NCBI RefSeq assembly: GCF_000520955.1
Contig: NZ_JACC01000008.1
Span: forward strand, 117,863 to 181,862
DNA from: Aquimarina pacifica
GTDB lineage: Bacteria > Bacteroidota > Bacteroidia > Flavobacteriales > Flavobacteriaceae
DNA length: 64,000 nt
Reading direction: 5' to 3'
Shown here: positions 36,075 through 44,393 of the stretch, piece by piece
Numbering within the stretch: position 1 is the stretch's first letter
Layout: each line of letters opens with the position of its first letter
Made by a program: the position numbers and the translations under genes
The notes under the pieces: generated by a model
Databases searched by the model: none
Seen by the model: only the letters and a program-made list of their open reading frames with translations
Told to the model about the DNA's origin: nothing

Positions 36075-36761
36075 TTACTTTAAATATTGCTTCATTTTTA
36101 TAATATCTTCTTCGAACTGAGATTTCAGGTGATCATACGACATTTTGAAATCGTTTTGTGTCTTATTTATCTTACTATTACTCTCTTCTACTTTGGCTTT
36201 GAGCTCAGTAATTTGTTGTTGATGTTTGCTTATCTCTTCTGTCAACTTTTTTATCTGTTCTGATTTTTCTTTGATTATAGACTCAAACTGTGCAATTTCT
36301 CGCTCTCTACCTGAGACTTTATCATCAAACTGACTTTTAAAAGCACCCAAAAATTGTTCATTTTCTTTGTCTAAAACTCCCACATAAAAATCAACAGTTT
36401 GTAACAATTTATCAAGCGTCACCCCCATAGTAGATGCAGTTGCAAAGGCCGATCTATATTTCGTTGCTTCATCCATCGGCATTTTTTCTAACGCCTTCAA
36501 TGATTTTTTATATTCTAGATAATCGAAACCTTCTAGGTTATTTTTTTCAATAGCCTGTAATAATTTCTCTACGATTTTAGTATCTATTGCACCGATAGAG
36601 GAGCTTGAAGAAGGTACGCTTTTGGGAACTGGAGGAGGAATTGTTGAAGCCGGATTATCATCTGCACTTTTTGTTTCTGCATTTTTTTTAGGTTCCGACG
36701 TTTTTTGAGTTTCTTCTTCTGTATCGTCTACTATAAATAAAGACTTTAGATTTTTTAACAT
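36075..36761 (-). CDS. Cytoplasmic coiled-coil protein, first gene of the envelope cluster
   Basis: 228 residues: a low-complexity acidic and Pro/Ser-rich N-terminus (about 10-57), a helical domain (about 58-135, LLQAIEKNNLEGFDYLEYKK) and a coiled coil to the end (IKEKSEQIKKLTEEISKHQQ). No signal peptide or membrane helix. It is preceded by a promoter-like element at 36778-36785 and a perfect palindrome at 36795-36806, so it probably begins the five-gene operon that reaches the ABC ATPase gene. Family not recognised. Confidence 0.72.
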   Translation of the reverse strand: MLKNLKSLFIVDDTEEETQKTSEPKKNAETKSADDNPASTIPPPVPKSVPSSSSSIGAIDTKIVEKLLQAIEKNNLEGFDYLEYKKSLKALEKMPMDEATKYRSAFATASTMGVTLDKLLQTVDFYVGVLDKENEQFLGAFKSQFDDKVSGREREIAQFESIIKEKSEQIKKLTEEISKHQQQITELKAKVEESNSKINKTQNDFKMSYDHLKSQFEEDIIKMKQYLK

Positions 36762-36777
36762 GGTTAGTGAATTTAAA

Positions 36778-36806
36778 CAAATTTAAAAAAATAAGTGTTG
36801 CAACAC
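36778..36806 (-). promoter_or_regulatory. Promoter element and palindromic operator of the envelope operon
   Basis: On the minus strand TAAATTTG (36785-36778) exactly matches TAnnTTTG, 17 bases before the ATG. The perfect 12-base palindrome GTGTTGCAACAC (36795-36806) covers the expected -33 region and supplies a TTG with 15-base spacing. A regulator site is inferred. Confidence 0.45.
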
Positions 36807-36917
36807 TGTTTTGGCAATAAAATTACTTGACTCTCATTTTATTCTTATCTATATATAGGTATCATTTATTCTAAAAATGTTACAAACTCTATACCTATAC
36901 TGTCTCAATAATGAAAC

Positions 36918-37421
36918 TTATTTTACTATTCTATTCCAAGCAATTTTTAGCACAAACAGCAATACTAAAAAGAACACTACTAAGTGCTGAATTCTTCCTA
37001 CAAAGAATACTCCAAAAAACATACGTTGTAAAACATAGGTAATTACAAAAGTGACTATTATTAATACAAAAAGGCCCGAAAGTTTACCAAAACCAGGGAT
37101 TTTAGACATTTCTACCGTTTTATTGACGATTACCAACGTGATAATCATTGCCAATATCGGCACAAAATATGTGATAAGATCTACCTGAAGCAAGTTCGTT
37201 CTCAAAAAAAAGAAACTATATAAAAGTAAAATCAATGCAAATAACCCAGGAATTGTGACCGCATATACAATCATACTATACAAGTAAGTAATTGGTGGCC
37301 GAAAATTAGGTGGCTTAACAAAAAGCATCCCTATTAATGAAATGAGGATAATTACTACGTAATAACTCAATACTATGTTTGAGTTACTCCCAAACCATGT
37401 TATAAAATCTTGTACTGTCAT
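36918..37421 (-). CDS. Multi-helix membrane protein of unknown function
   Basis: 167 residues with about five hydrophobic helices (IVLSYYVVIILISLIGMLFV, IVYAVTIPGLFALILLLY and others) and almost no soluble domain. No recognised family. It lies 156 bases upstream of the envelope operon in the same direction. It may be co-transcribed, although the operon appears to have its own promoter. Confidence 0.65.
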   Translation of the reverse strand: MTVQDFITWFGSNSNIVLSYYVVIILISLIGMLFVKPPNFRPPITYLYSMIVYAVTIPGLFALILLLYSFFFLRTNLLQVDLITYFVPILAMIITLVIVNKTVEMSKIPGFGKLSGLFVLIIVTFVITYVLQRMFFGVFFVGRIQHLVVFFLVLLFVLKIAWNRIVK

Positions 37422-38023
37422 CGATCATAAAAGTACAAATTATAGTTTAATACGATACCTATAAGAAGTACAATTGCCCTAGAATAGTAATTAATTTTAA
37501 TAGCATTCCCTCCTTTTCTATTAGATTTTTTTTGACAAAAACTAGAAAAGTCGCGGCACTACTACCGCAACTTTTTCCCTTACCAAATTGAGGATTCTCA
37601 CAAATCAACTTAGCAATTAATGTACAAAGAGTGCCCTATTGTATTCCTTAAACACCCTTATTCATTATCTTACATCAACAAATACACCAATTTATTTACA
37701 AACCTTCATATATATGATGCACAAATAAAAAAACATAACAATTTTTGATCTACTTTTTTATTTTAGAGCGCCTAATTATTAATGAATATGAAGTAAAAGA
37801 CTTGTTCATTTCTGTGTCTACTTTCTTATTCCTATTTTTCGTAATGCCGCAATGAAAAAGAATCGTGGTGTCTTACAAAAACAAAGTTACTTTGTCATTT
37901 TTAGCTTGTTTTAATTCATAATTGATGTTATTCCGATAATATTTACTATTTTCATGTCTTATATAGTAATAAAACACTTTAGAAGATATGGGGCTATTTT
38001 TCTAAACCAATATAATTATCCCT
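37422..38023. other. 600-base divergent intergenic region with a terminator-like hairpin
   Basis: The region separates two divergent genes. It contains AAAAGTCGCGG (37546-37556) pairing with CCGCAACTTTTT (37565-37576) with one mismatch and A/T tails on both strands, the form of a bidirectional terminator. No flanking gene reads into it, so a short untranslated RNA ending here is possible. The rest is AT-rich. A 20-codon frame at about 37852 is too short to call. Confidence 0.45.
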
Positions 38024-38785
38024 ATGAATAAATTACTTTACCTCATTGTACTTTTAGTACTATTTTCTTGTCAAAAACAACAAAAATCAAAAGTTGATCA
38101 AACCACATCAATAGCTAATTCCCCGACAGCGGATCGTGCATCGACAAGAAGCTCTGATCATATTTCTGGTTTACTTACTGAGCAAGAGGTAAATGCAATC
38201 TTTACTCGAGGAGTAAAAAAACAGTTGGATATGAGATGCGCTATACATAGTGCTTATAAATACAAAGATTCTTCTAGTACTAATGACCAATATCTTGTAC
38301 TAACCGAAGATCGGTTTAATTTTAAAGAAGAAAATGACACCGTCTATAATTTTATAAAAGCATTTGATCTGAGATATGAAGATCAGCAATTCAAAAAGAG
38401 ATTTACTGTCGAAGATGAAATTGATAAAGAATGGGAAACCTCTATCTGGTTTTGGACAAAGTACTCAGAAATTGCTGATATTGATCATGATGGTAAAACC
38501 GACATCATATTGGTGTATGGTACTACAGGTCCAGATATGTTTACCGATGGTAAAATAAAGATTGTCATATTTAATGCAGGAAAAAAAACATCGATAAGAC
38601 ATCATAACAGTGAGTTAAATGATGGTCGCTATACCAAAATAAAAAAAACCTTTTATACCCGATCCATAGAAATGCAAAATGCAGTTAAAGAAAAAATGAG
38701 ATTGATGGAACAGAATGGACATGCTCGTTTTCCTACAAATTGGCAAGCACAAATGGATAAAAAAGAATCACGCTTAGGGGAGTAA
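38024..38785 (+). CDS. Lipoprotein with an Asp-rich, calcium-site-like motif
   Basis: 253 residues with a lipoprotein signal (YLIVLLVLFSC, lipid on Cys16). The C-terminal half contains IADIDHDGKTDIILVYGTTG (about 148-167), a D-x-D-x-D-G-like repeat element seen in FG-GAP-type proteins, then a helical end (QNAVKEKMRLMEQNGHARFP). The pattern recalls the flavobacterial family annotated as M949_RS01915 surface polysaccharide biosynthesis protein, but I am unsure. It stands alone. Confidence 0.65.
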   Translation: MNKLLYLIVLLVLFSCQKQQKSKVDQTTSIANSPTADRASTRSSDHISGLLTEQEVNAIFTRGVKKQLDMRCAIHSAYKYKDSSSTNDQYLVLTEDRFNFKEENDTVYNFIKAFDLRYEDQQFKKRFTVEDEIDKEWETSIWFWTKYSEIADIDHDGKTDIILVYGTTGPDMFTDGKIKIVIFNAGKKTSIRHHNSELNDGRYTKIKKTFYTRSIEMQNAVKEKMRLMEQNGHARFPTNWQAQMDKKESRLGE

Positions 38786-38831
38786 CTATCAAAAACAAGT
38801 AAGAGGCAAGGCACATACATACACCCACCTT

Positions 38832-39281
38832 CTAATTCAAATTACGTTTTTCTATAAAAAAACGTTTCAATATCTCACCGCATTCCTCATCTAACACCCC
38901 ACCTACAATCTCTGTTTTGGGGTGTAACTTTGTTCCCATAATACCACAGCCCCTTTTTGGGTCTACTGCGCCATATACTATTTTTTTGATCTGACTCCAA
39001 TAAAGTGCTCCGGCACACATCTGGCAGGGTTCAAGCGTAACATACAAGGTACATTCGTTAAGATATTTACCTCCCAAAAAATTGGATGCTGCCGTAATCG
39101 CTTGCATCTCGGCATGTGCAGTTACATCATTCAGTAATTCGGTAAGATTATGTGCTCTAGCGATGACCCTATCGGCGACTACAATAACGGCTCCTATCGG
39201 AACTTCATTTTTTTCATACGCCATTTCTGCTTCTTGCAAAGCTTTTCTCATAAAATGAGCATCATCATAAGGATCCAACAT
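38832..39281 (-). CDS. tadA: tRNA-specific adenosine deaminase
   Basis: Converts adenosine 34 to inosine in the anticodon of tRNA-Arg, an essential step in decoding. The 149 residues have the zinc and proton-shuttle motif HAEMQAI (about residue 57), PCQMCAGALYWS (about 87) and the TadA-specific region FMRKALQEAEMAYEKNEVPI. It is distinct from the dCMP deaminase at 52.3 kb, which has an insert between the two motifs. Single gene. Confidence 0.93.
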   Translation of the reverse strand: MLDPYDDAHFMRKALQEAEMAYEKNEVPIGAVIVVADRVIARAHNLTELLNDVTAHAEMQAITAASNFLGGKYLNECTLYVTLEPCQMCAGALYWSQIKKIVYGAVDPKRGCGIMGTKLHPKTEIVGGVLDEECGEILKRFFIEKRNLN

Positions 39282-39359
39282 ATTCTACAAATTAGATTAT
39301 ACGCAAACTTAAGAAAATTGGCAGGAAACTTGATTACCAATAAAACTAACTTTTGATTT

Positions 39360-40316
39360 ATGGAAAAATTCTACAAAATAGCAATCCCAAAACCCTGCCA
39401 TGAGGATTGGAATACAATGGTGGCTTCAGAAAAAGGAAAATTTTGTAATTCTTGTACAAAAACAGTAATAGATTTCACTACAATGTCACCACCACAAATT
39501 CAACATTTCATTAAAGAAAATCAAGAAAAAAAGATATGCGGTCATTTCAAAAAAGCACAATTAGACACAATACACCTATCTATTCCCTTTACAATAATTG
39601 AACATCAACATTCCTATAGAAAATCATTTCTATTAGCATTACTAATTATCATGGGAACTACACTTGTAAATTGCACAAATCATGAAGGAAAACAACAAAA
39701 AATTGAAGCTATAAAAATTATTAAAACAACACAATCAAAAGACGATATTATAGATCAAAATAAAAGCAAAAAATGTAGTAATAGGACTTCTAGAATCACG
39801 AAAAGCAATACAACCAATAACGATTTTTTCGACCATTTGGGGTTTGTAACCTCTACTCCTGTAGATTCCATTCCCGATGAACCAGTGATTGAAGCAAATC
39901 AAGAATTAGAGGGAGAGGTTGTCATAATGGGATATCTTATCCCAGAAAGTATTGACTCTAATCAACCTATACCAGCTCACCTACTTGATATATTTCCTGC
40001 ATTGACAGGTACAGTAAAAGAAAAAAGAACTTCTGAAAATTTTCAAAAACTAATGTCCCAAATCGTGAATACGAATTTCAATAAAACACTAGGAAATGAT
40101 TTAGGACTAATTGGAATACAAAGAATATACGTACAATATGAAATCAATAAAAACGGAACAATCGAAAACATTAAAATCAGAGCCACGCATCCAAAGCTAG
40201 AAAAAGAAACCGAGAGAGTGCTAAAAAAAACACCCAAATTAGAACCAGCAATCTATCAAGGTAATCCCGTATCCAGTCTTTACCAACTCCCAATCGTATT
40301 TAAAATCGAAGAATAA
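39360..40316 (+). CDS. TonB-C-terminal protein with N-terminal cysteine domain
   Basis: The 318 residues have a cytoplasmic N-terminal domain with several cysteines (PKPCHEDWNTM, GKFCNSCTKTVIDFT, KKICGHF) that could bind a metal, a single membrane helix (about 89-106, FLLALLIIMGTTLVNC), a periplasmic linker and a TonB-like C-terminal domain (about 255-318: VQYEINKNGTIENIKI, PAIYQGNPVSSLYQLPIVFK). It resembles Bacteroidota energy-transducer or M56-partner proteins. A true ExbB/ExbD partnership is not shown. It lies 39 bases before dxs in the same direction. Confidence 0.75.
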   Translation: MEKFYKIAIPKPCHEDWNTMVASEKGKFCNSCTKTVIDFTTMSPPQIQHFIKENQEKKICGHFKKAQLDTIHLSIPFTIIEHQHSYRKSFLLALLIIMGTTLVNCTNHEGKQQKIEAIKIIKTTQSKDDIIDQNKSKKCSNRTSRITKSNTTNNDFFDHLGFVTSTPVDSIPDEPVIEANQELEGEVVIMGYLIPESIDSNQPIPAHLLDIFPALTGTVKEKRTSENFQKLMSQIVNTNFNKTLGNDLGLIGIQRIYVQYEINKNGTIENIKIRATHPKLEKETERVLKKTPKLEPAIYQGNPVSSLYQLPIVFKIEE

Positions 40317-40329
40317 TCTTTTAAAGTCG

Positions 40330-40337
40330 TAATTTTG
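40330..40337 (+). promoter_or_regulatory. -7 promoter element for dxs
   Basis: TAATTTTG matches TAnnTTTG exactly, 18 bases before the dxs ATG, with transcription expected near 40345. The -33 box would lie inside the end of the upstream gene and is not clear. Confidence 0.4.
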
Positions 40338-40355
40338 CATTTCAATATATTTTGA

Positions 40356-42122
40356 ATGCCAGATACATTACTTTCGAACATACACTATCCATCGGATATA
40401 CGCAAACTTGCGGCTAATCAGCTCCCGCAATTAGCAAAAGAATTACGTGAGTTTATCATTACTATTGTGGCTACAAAAGAGGGACATCTCGGGGCGAGTT
40501 TGGGTGTCATAGAATTAACAATTGCCTTGCACTATATTTTTGACACACCCAATGATCTATTGGTTTGGGATGTTGGTCACCAAGCCTATCCTCATAAGAT
40601 ACTTACAGGTCGAAAAGATATTTTTCATACCAATAGGCAATTAGGAGGAATTAGTGGTTTTCCTAAACGAAGTGAAAGTGAATATGACACCTTTGGGGTA
40701 GGTCATTCTTCGACTTCTATTTCTGCCATATTAGGTATGGCAATTGCATCGCGACTGCAAAAGGATTTCAAAAAACAACATATAGCTGTTATTGGTGATG
40801 CATCGATCGCTAGCGGAATGGCTTTTGAAGGACTTAATCACGCCGGGGTCACAAACACCAATATGCTGGTGATTCTAAATGACAATGCTATTGGGATTGA
40901 TCCTAGTGTGGGTGCATTAAAGGAATATCTTACCAAAGCCAAAATTGGAGTTAAACCGAGAACCAATAATATTATAGAAGCACTTAATTTTGATTATTTT
41001 GGTCCTATTGATGGTCATGACTTACCAACATTACTTGCCACTCTAGAAAAACTAAAGAATACCGAAGGCCCTAAGCTATTACACATTATATCTACCAAAG
41101 GTAAAGGGTTAAAGCAAGCAGAAGAAAACCAAATAAAATATCATGCCCCCGGCAAATTTAATGCAGCTACCGGAGATTTAATCTCTAAAGACCTCACCCA
41201 TTTGCCAGCCAAATATCAAGATGTATTTGGACATACCATTCTTGAACTAGCCAGAGGAAATGATAAAATTGTAGGGATTACCCCGGCAATGCCTACAGGA
41301 AGTTCTTTAAAGTACATGATGAATGAAATGCCCGATCGTGCTTTTGATGTGGGTATCGCAGAACAACATGCAGTTACACTGGCTGCAGGAATGGCAACAC
41401 AAGGACTGATTCCTTTTTGCACCATTTATTCTACCTTTTTGCAACGTGCATACGATCAAATTATACATGATGTTGCATTACAAAATCTACCTGTAATCTT
41501 TTGCATTGATCGTGCAGGTATTGTTGGTGCAGATGGAGCTACACACCACGGGGTTTTTGACATTGCCTATCTTTCTTGCATCCCTAATATGATTATATCT
41601 GCTCCCAAAGATGCTATTGAATTAAGAAATTTACTATACACCGCTTCATTAGGAGTAAGTCATCCTATCACTATACGATATCCCCGAGGGCGAGGACATA
41701 TCATTGATTGGAAAAAGCCGTTTCAAAAAATCGAAATAGGAAAAGGGCAAAAGCTACGTACAGGAGAAAACCTTGCTATTATTTCGACAGGAACTATCGC
41801 CCACGTAAGTGCATTAGCCATAGACGCATGTAATAAAAATATTAGTCACTATCACTTTGGTTTTATAAAACCATTAGACCAAACATTATTACATAACATC
41901 CTCAAAAAATATCAAAACATCATTACGATAGAAGACGGAGTTATAAAAGGTGGATTTGGCCAGTCTATTCTTTCGTTTGCCAATCATCACAACTACAAAA
42001 ACAAGATTACCAATTTAGGCATTCAGGATGAATTTATTCATCATGGTACAGTAGATGAGCTACATGATATCTGCGGAATTTCTGCAGAAGAAATCAGCAG
42101 AGTAATTAACGAAAAAATATGA
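40356..42122 (+). CDS. dxs: 1-deoxy-D-xylulose-5-phosphate synthase
   Basis: Thiamine-diphosphate enzyme that condenses pyruvate and glyceraldehyde 3-phosphate at the start of the methylerythritol phosphate route to isoprenoids. The 588 residues include EGHLGASLGVIELTIALHY (about 42), VWDVGHQAYPHKILTGR, the cofactor motif VIGDASIASGMAFEGLNHAG (GDA instead of the usual GDG), DVGIAEQHAVTLAAGMA and DRAGIVGADGATHHGVFD. It is somewhat shorter than E. coli DXS (620), as in other Bacteroidota. Confidence 0.95.
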   Translation: MPDTLLSNIHYPSDIRKLAANQLPQLAKELREFIITIVATKEGHLGASLGVIELTIALHYIFDTPNDLLVWDVGHQAYPHKILTGRKDIFHTNRQLGGISGFPKRSESEYDTFGVGHSSTSISAILGMAIASRLQKDFKKQHIAVIGDASIASGMAFEGLNHAGVTNTNMLVILNDNAIGIDPSVGALKEYLTKAKIGVKPRTNNIIEALNFDYFGPIDGHDLPTLLATLEKLKNTEGPKLLHIISTKGKGLKQAEENQIKYHAPGKFNAATGDLISKDLTHLPAKYQDVFGHTILELARGNDKIVGITPAMPTGSSLKYMMNEMPDRAFDVGIAEQHAVTLAAGMATQGLIPFCTIYSTFLQRAYDQIIHDVALQNLPVIFCIDRAGIVGADGATHHGVFDIAYLSCIPNMIISAPKDAIELRNLLYTASLGVSHPITIRYPRGRGHIIDWKKPFQKIEIGKGQKLRTGENLAIISTGTIAHVSALAIDACNKNISHYHFGFIKPLDQTLLHNILKKYQNIITIEDGVIKGGFGQSILSFANHHNYKNKITNLGIQDEFIHHGTVDELHDICGISAEEISRVINEKI

Positions 42123-42372
42123 GTGACTTTTGCCTTTTACAGAATCACAAACTCTAGAATTTAATTCATTTTTCACCCTATCATCGAAAAAATCAACAAA
42201 CTCATTACCAAATATATAACATTGTTTTTTTTATTAAAAACAAAAGAAACAAAATATATTTTAAAATTTAATACATCCCAAGGGTAACATTATTCATACT
42301 TCTTGCACTAATAAAAGAAAACAAATAACTTGCACCTCGCAAATAGTATTAATAATTAAAACTTAAATTACA

Positions 42373-42810
42373 ATGAAAAAACTAAATCTACTTATCCTAC
42401 TGGTAACAACTATTTTTGCATCTTGTTCTAAAGATGATGATGCTACGAGTTTTTCTGAAGCAAACCTTATTGGAACATGGACATGGACCGCTAGTGAAGA
42501 AGATGGGGAACAATATGAATTAGATGAATGCGATATGATGGATACCATTATTTTTTCTTCTGACAAAACAGGCTCAGAAACCTATTATTATTCTAATGGG
42601 GATACTTGTGAAGTAGACTTTTCAGGGGCTTTCGAATGGTCTCTATCTGGTGATACGCTTTCTGTAACGTATTTAGAAGATGAAGAAACATATATCCCAA
42701 CGATTTTAGACTTAAACGAAACTACACTTATACTTGAATATTCAGGTTCATATGAAGAAGATGGAGAAACCATAGAATACTCATATATTGATACCTATAC
42801 AAAAGCATAG
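42373..42810 (+). CDS. Lipocalin-like lipoprotein
   Basis: 145 residues with a lipoprotein signal (LLILLVTTIFASC, lipid on Cys18) and the lipocalin-like pattern common in Bacteroidota: LIGTWTWTASEEDG, EYEQ-type acidic strands, FEWSLSGDTLSV and ETTLILEYSG. Highly acidic. Probably exported to the outer membrane. Ligand unknown. Followed by a strong terminator. Confidence 0.8.
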   Translation: MKKLNLLILLVTTIFASCSKDDDATSFSEANLIGTWTWTASEEDGEQYELDECDMMDTIIFSSDKTGSETYYYSNGDTCEVDFSGAFEWSLSGDTLSVTYLEDEETYIPTILDLNETTLILEYSGSYEEDGETIEYSYIDTYTKA

Positions 42811-42828
42811 ATAGTAACATAACGTAGT

Positions 42829-42862
42829 AAAAAATGGGATAAAATATTTTATCCCATTTTTT
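42829..42862. terminator. Bidirectional terminator between lipoprotein and dgt
   Basis: A perfect palindrome centred between 42845 and 42846 (GGGATAAAAT/ATTTTATCCC) is flanked by A-runs and T-runs on both sides. It serves the two convergent genes. Confidence 0.9.
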
Positions 42863-42870
42863 ATTTCCCT

Positions 42871-44217
42871 TTATAACTGCAATCCACGTATTTTCTGAAA
42901 CTTCAACAGCGCATTACCGTCGGTAAGACTTGCTACATAATTACTAATGCTAATAAGTCGTGTGTATAGGTCTTCATTTTTATAATCAAAATGCTCTCCT
43001 TCTGCTCTAAGAATTAATTTATCATAATTAGAACTTTTGCTTCTATTAAAATTATCTGTAGCCACACAGTATCGATCTAATAACGTGGCCAAAATCTCAT
43101 AGCCCGCTATTTCTTTTTCGGTCACCTCCTGGCTGTGATAAATTTTATCAATACTTATCTTAATAATATCATCAATTTGAGCTTCGTATTTACTTTTATC
43201 AATCAAAGCTACATCAAACGCCCCAGCCAAAATTGCTTCTTCATTATTGATAAAAACAGTAGCTGCCTCACCAATTAATGTATTTATTGCTAATGCCCTA
43301 AGATAGCTTAACCGATCGGCTGTGGTCACTAATTGATTATACTTTGCTGTATTAATAGTGTCTTTTACCAATTTGATCAGGTACTCGAGCGCATATTCTT
43401 CATCAATAAGGCCTAGATTAATCCCATCTTCAAAATCTATAATTGTATAGCAGATATCATCTGCCGCTTCTACCAAAAAGGTTAAGGGGTGCCGACTATA
43501 AGTAACCCCTCCCTCTACTGCATGACTTAGTAAACCTACTTCTTCTGCAACTTCATCAAAAAATGGTTTATCATTCTGAAAATATCCAAACTTCTTATGT
43601 GCAATATGAGGTGTTGGTTTTTTTGGTAAAGATTCTTTAGGGTATTTCATAAAAGCACCAAGTGTTGCATAGGATAGTCTCAATCCTCCTTGTATCCCTT
43701 CGCGAGACTCTGTAAGAATTTTGAACCCGTTTGCATTGCCCTCAAAATCGATAAGATCCTGATACTGTTTTGCGGTTAATACCTCTTTATATCGCTTACC
43801 ACTTCCTGTTTTGAAGTATTCACCTATAGCTTTTTCGCCTGAATGCCCGAAAGGAGGATTCCCTATATCATGAGCTAATGCTGCTGCTGCTACAATGGCA
43901 CCAAAATCATTAAATTGATACCCGTGCTCTGTAGTAAGATGAGGATGTTTTTCTAAAATTTGTTTCCCTACAACTCTTCCTAAAGAACGCCCTACTACAG
44001 AGACTTCTAGACTGTGCGTAAGCCTGGTATGCACAAAACTGGTTTTAGACAAAGGTATTACCTGTGTTTTATCCTGTAGACTCCTAAAGGCCGATGAGAA
44101 AATAATACGATCATAATCGACCTCGAAACCCAATCGAGTTTCGTCTTGGTGTTTGCGTAATCTTTTATTTGTATCCCCTTGTCTTTTTAGAGACAGAAGT
44201 TGTTCCCAATTCATCAT
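42871..44217 (-). CDS. dgt: Deoxyguanosinetriphosphate triphosphohydrolase (HD superfamily)
   Basis: Removes triphosphate from dGTP or other dNTPs, limiting precursor pools. The 448 residues show RIIFSSAFRSLQDKTQV (about 36), the HD-domain histidine in TRLTHSLEVSVVGRSLG (about 67), the HD dyad in AALAHDIGNPPFGHSGEKAI (about 113) and EAADDICYTIIDFEDGI (about 250). It is transcribed downstream of nrdB and nrdA, with a terminator after nrdA and a structured element in between. Its position next to the ribonucleotide reductase genes fits control of dNTP balance. Confidence 0.93.
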   Translation of the reverse strand: MMNWEQLLSLKRQGDTNKRLRKHQDETRLGFEVDYDRIIFSSAFRSLQDKTQVIPLSKTSFVHTRLTHSLEVSVVGRSLGRVVGKQILEKHPHLTTEHGYQFNDFGAIVAAAALAHDIGNPPFGHSGEKAIGEYFKTGSGKRYKEVLTAKQYQDLIDFEGNANGFKILTESREGIQGGLRLSYATLGAFMKYPKESLPKKPTPHIAHKKFGYFQNDKPFFDEVAEEVGLLSHAVEGGVTYSRHPLTFLVEAADDICYTIIDFEDGINLGLIDEEYALEYLIKLVKDTINTAKYNQLVTTADRLSYLRALAINTLIGEAATVFINNEEAILAGAFDVALIDKSKYEAQIDDIIKISIDKIYHSQEVTEKEIAGYEILATLLDRYCVATDNFNRSKSSNYDKLILRAEGEHFDYKNEDLYTRLISISNYVASLTDGNALLKFQKIRGLQL

Positions 44218-44232
44218 AATTTTATTGCATTT

Positions 44233-44326
44233 GCGAAAGGGATAGTAACGGCATCCTTATTATTGGTTTTTACAAAAACCAATAATAAGATACAGTGAAT
44301 AGCCCGACCTCGATACGAGGATTCGC
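44233..44326. ncRNA. Structured RNA-like element upstream of dgt (Flavo-1-type candidate)
   Basis: On the plus strand a closing stem GCGAA (44233-44237)/TTCGC (44322-44326) encloses three smaller stems: GGAT/ATCC around AGTAACGGC, a perfect 16-pair hairpin CTTATTATTGGTTTTT (44256-44271)/AAAAACCAATAATAAG (44274-44289), and CCTCG/CGAGG around ATA. A multi-branch design of this kind is not expected by chance. It recalls dispersed structured elements of Flavobacteria such as the Flavo-1 RNA motif, but I cannot confirm the family or the transcribed strand. Confidence 0.5.
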
Positions 44327-44337
44327 CCAAAAATAAC

Positions 44338-44374
44338 AAAAAAGGGAAGTATCTATACAGAAAACTTCCCTTTT
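44338..44374 (-). terminator. Terminator after nrdA
   Basis: On the minus strand AAAAGGGAAGT (44374-44364) pairs with ACTTCCCTTTT (44350-44340) around a 13-base loop, continuing into a run of six T. It begins 20 bases after the nrdA stop. Confidence 0.85.
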
Positions 44375-44393
44375 ACCCAATATACATACAGGT

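Noticed and set aside
37852..37914. 20-codon frame in the 37.4-38.0 kb gap
   Set aside because: Too short and without supporting signals.
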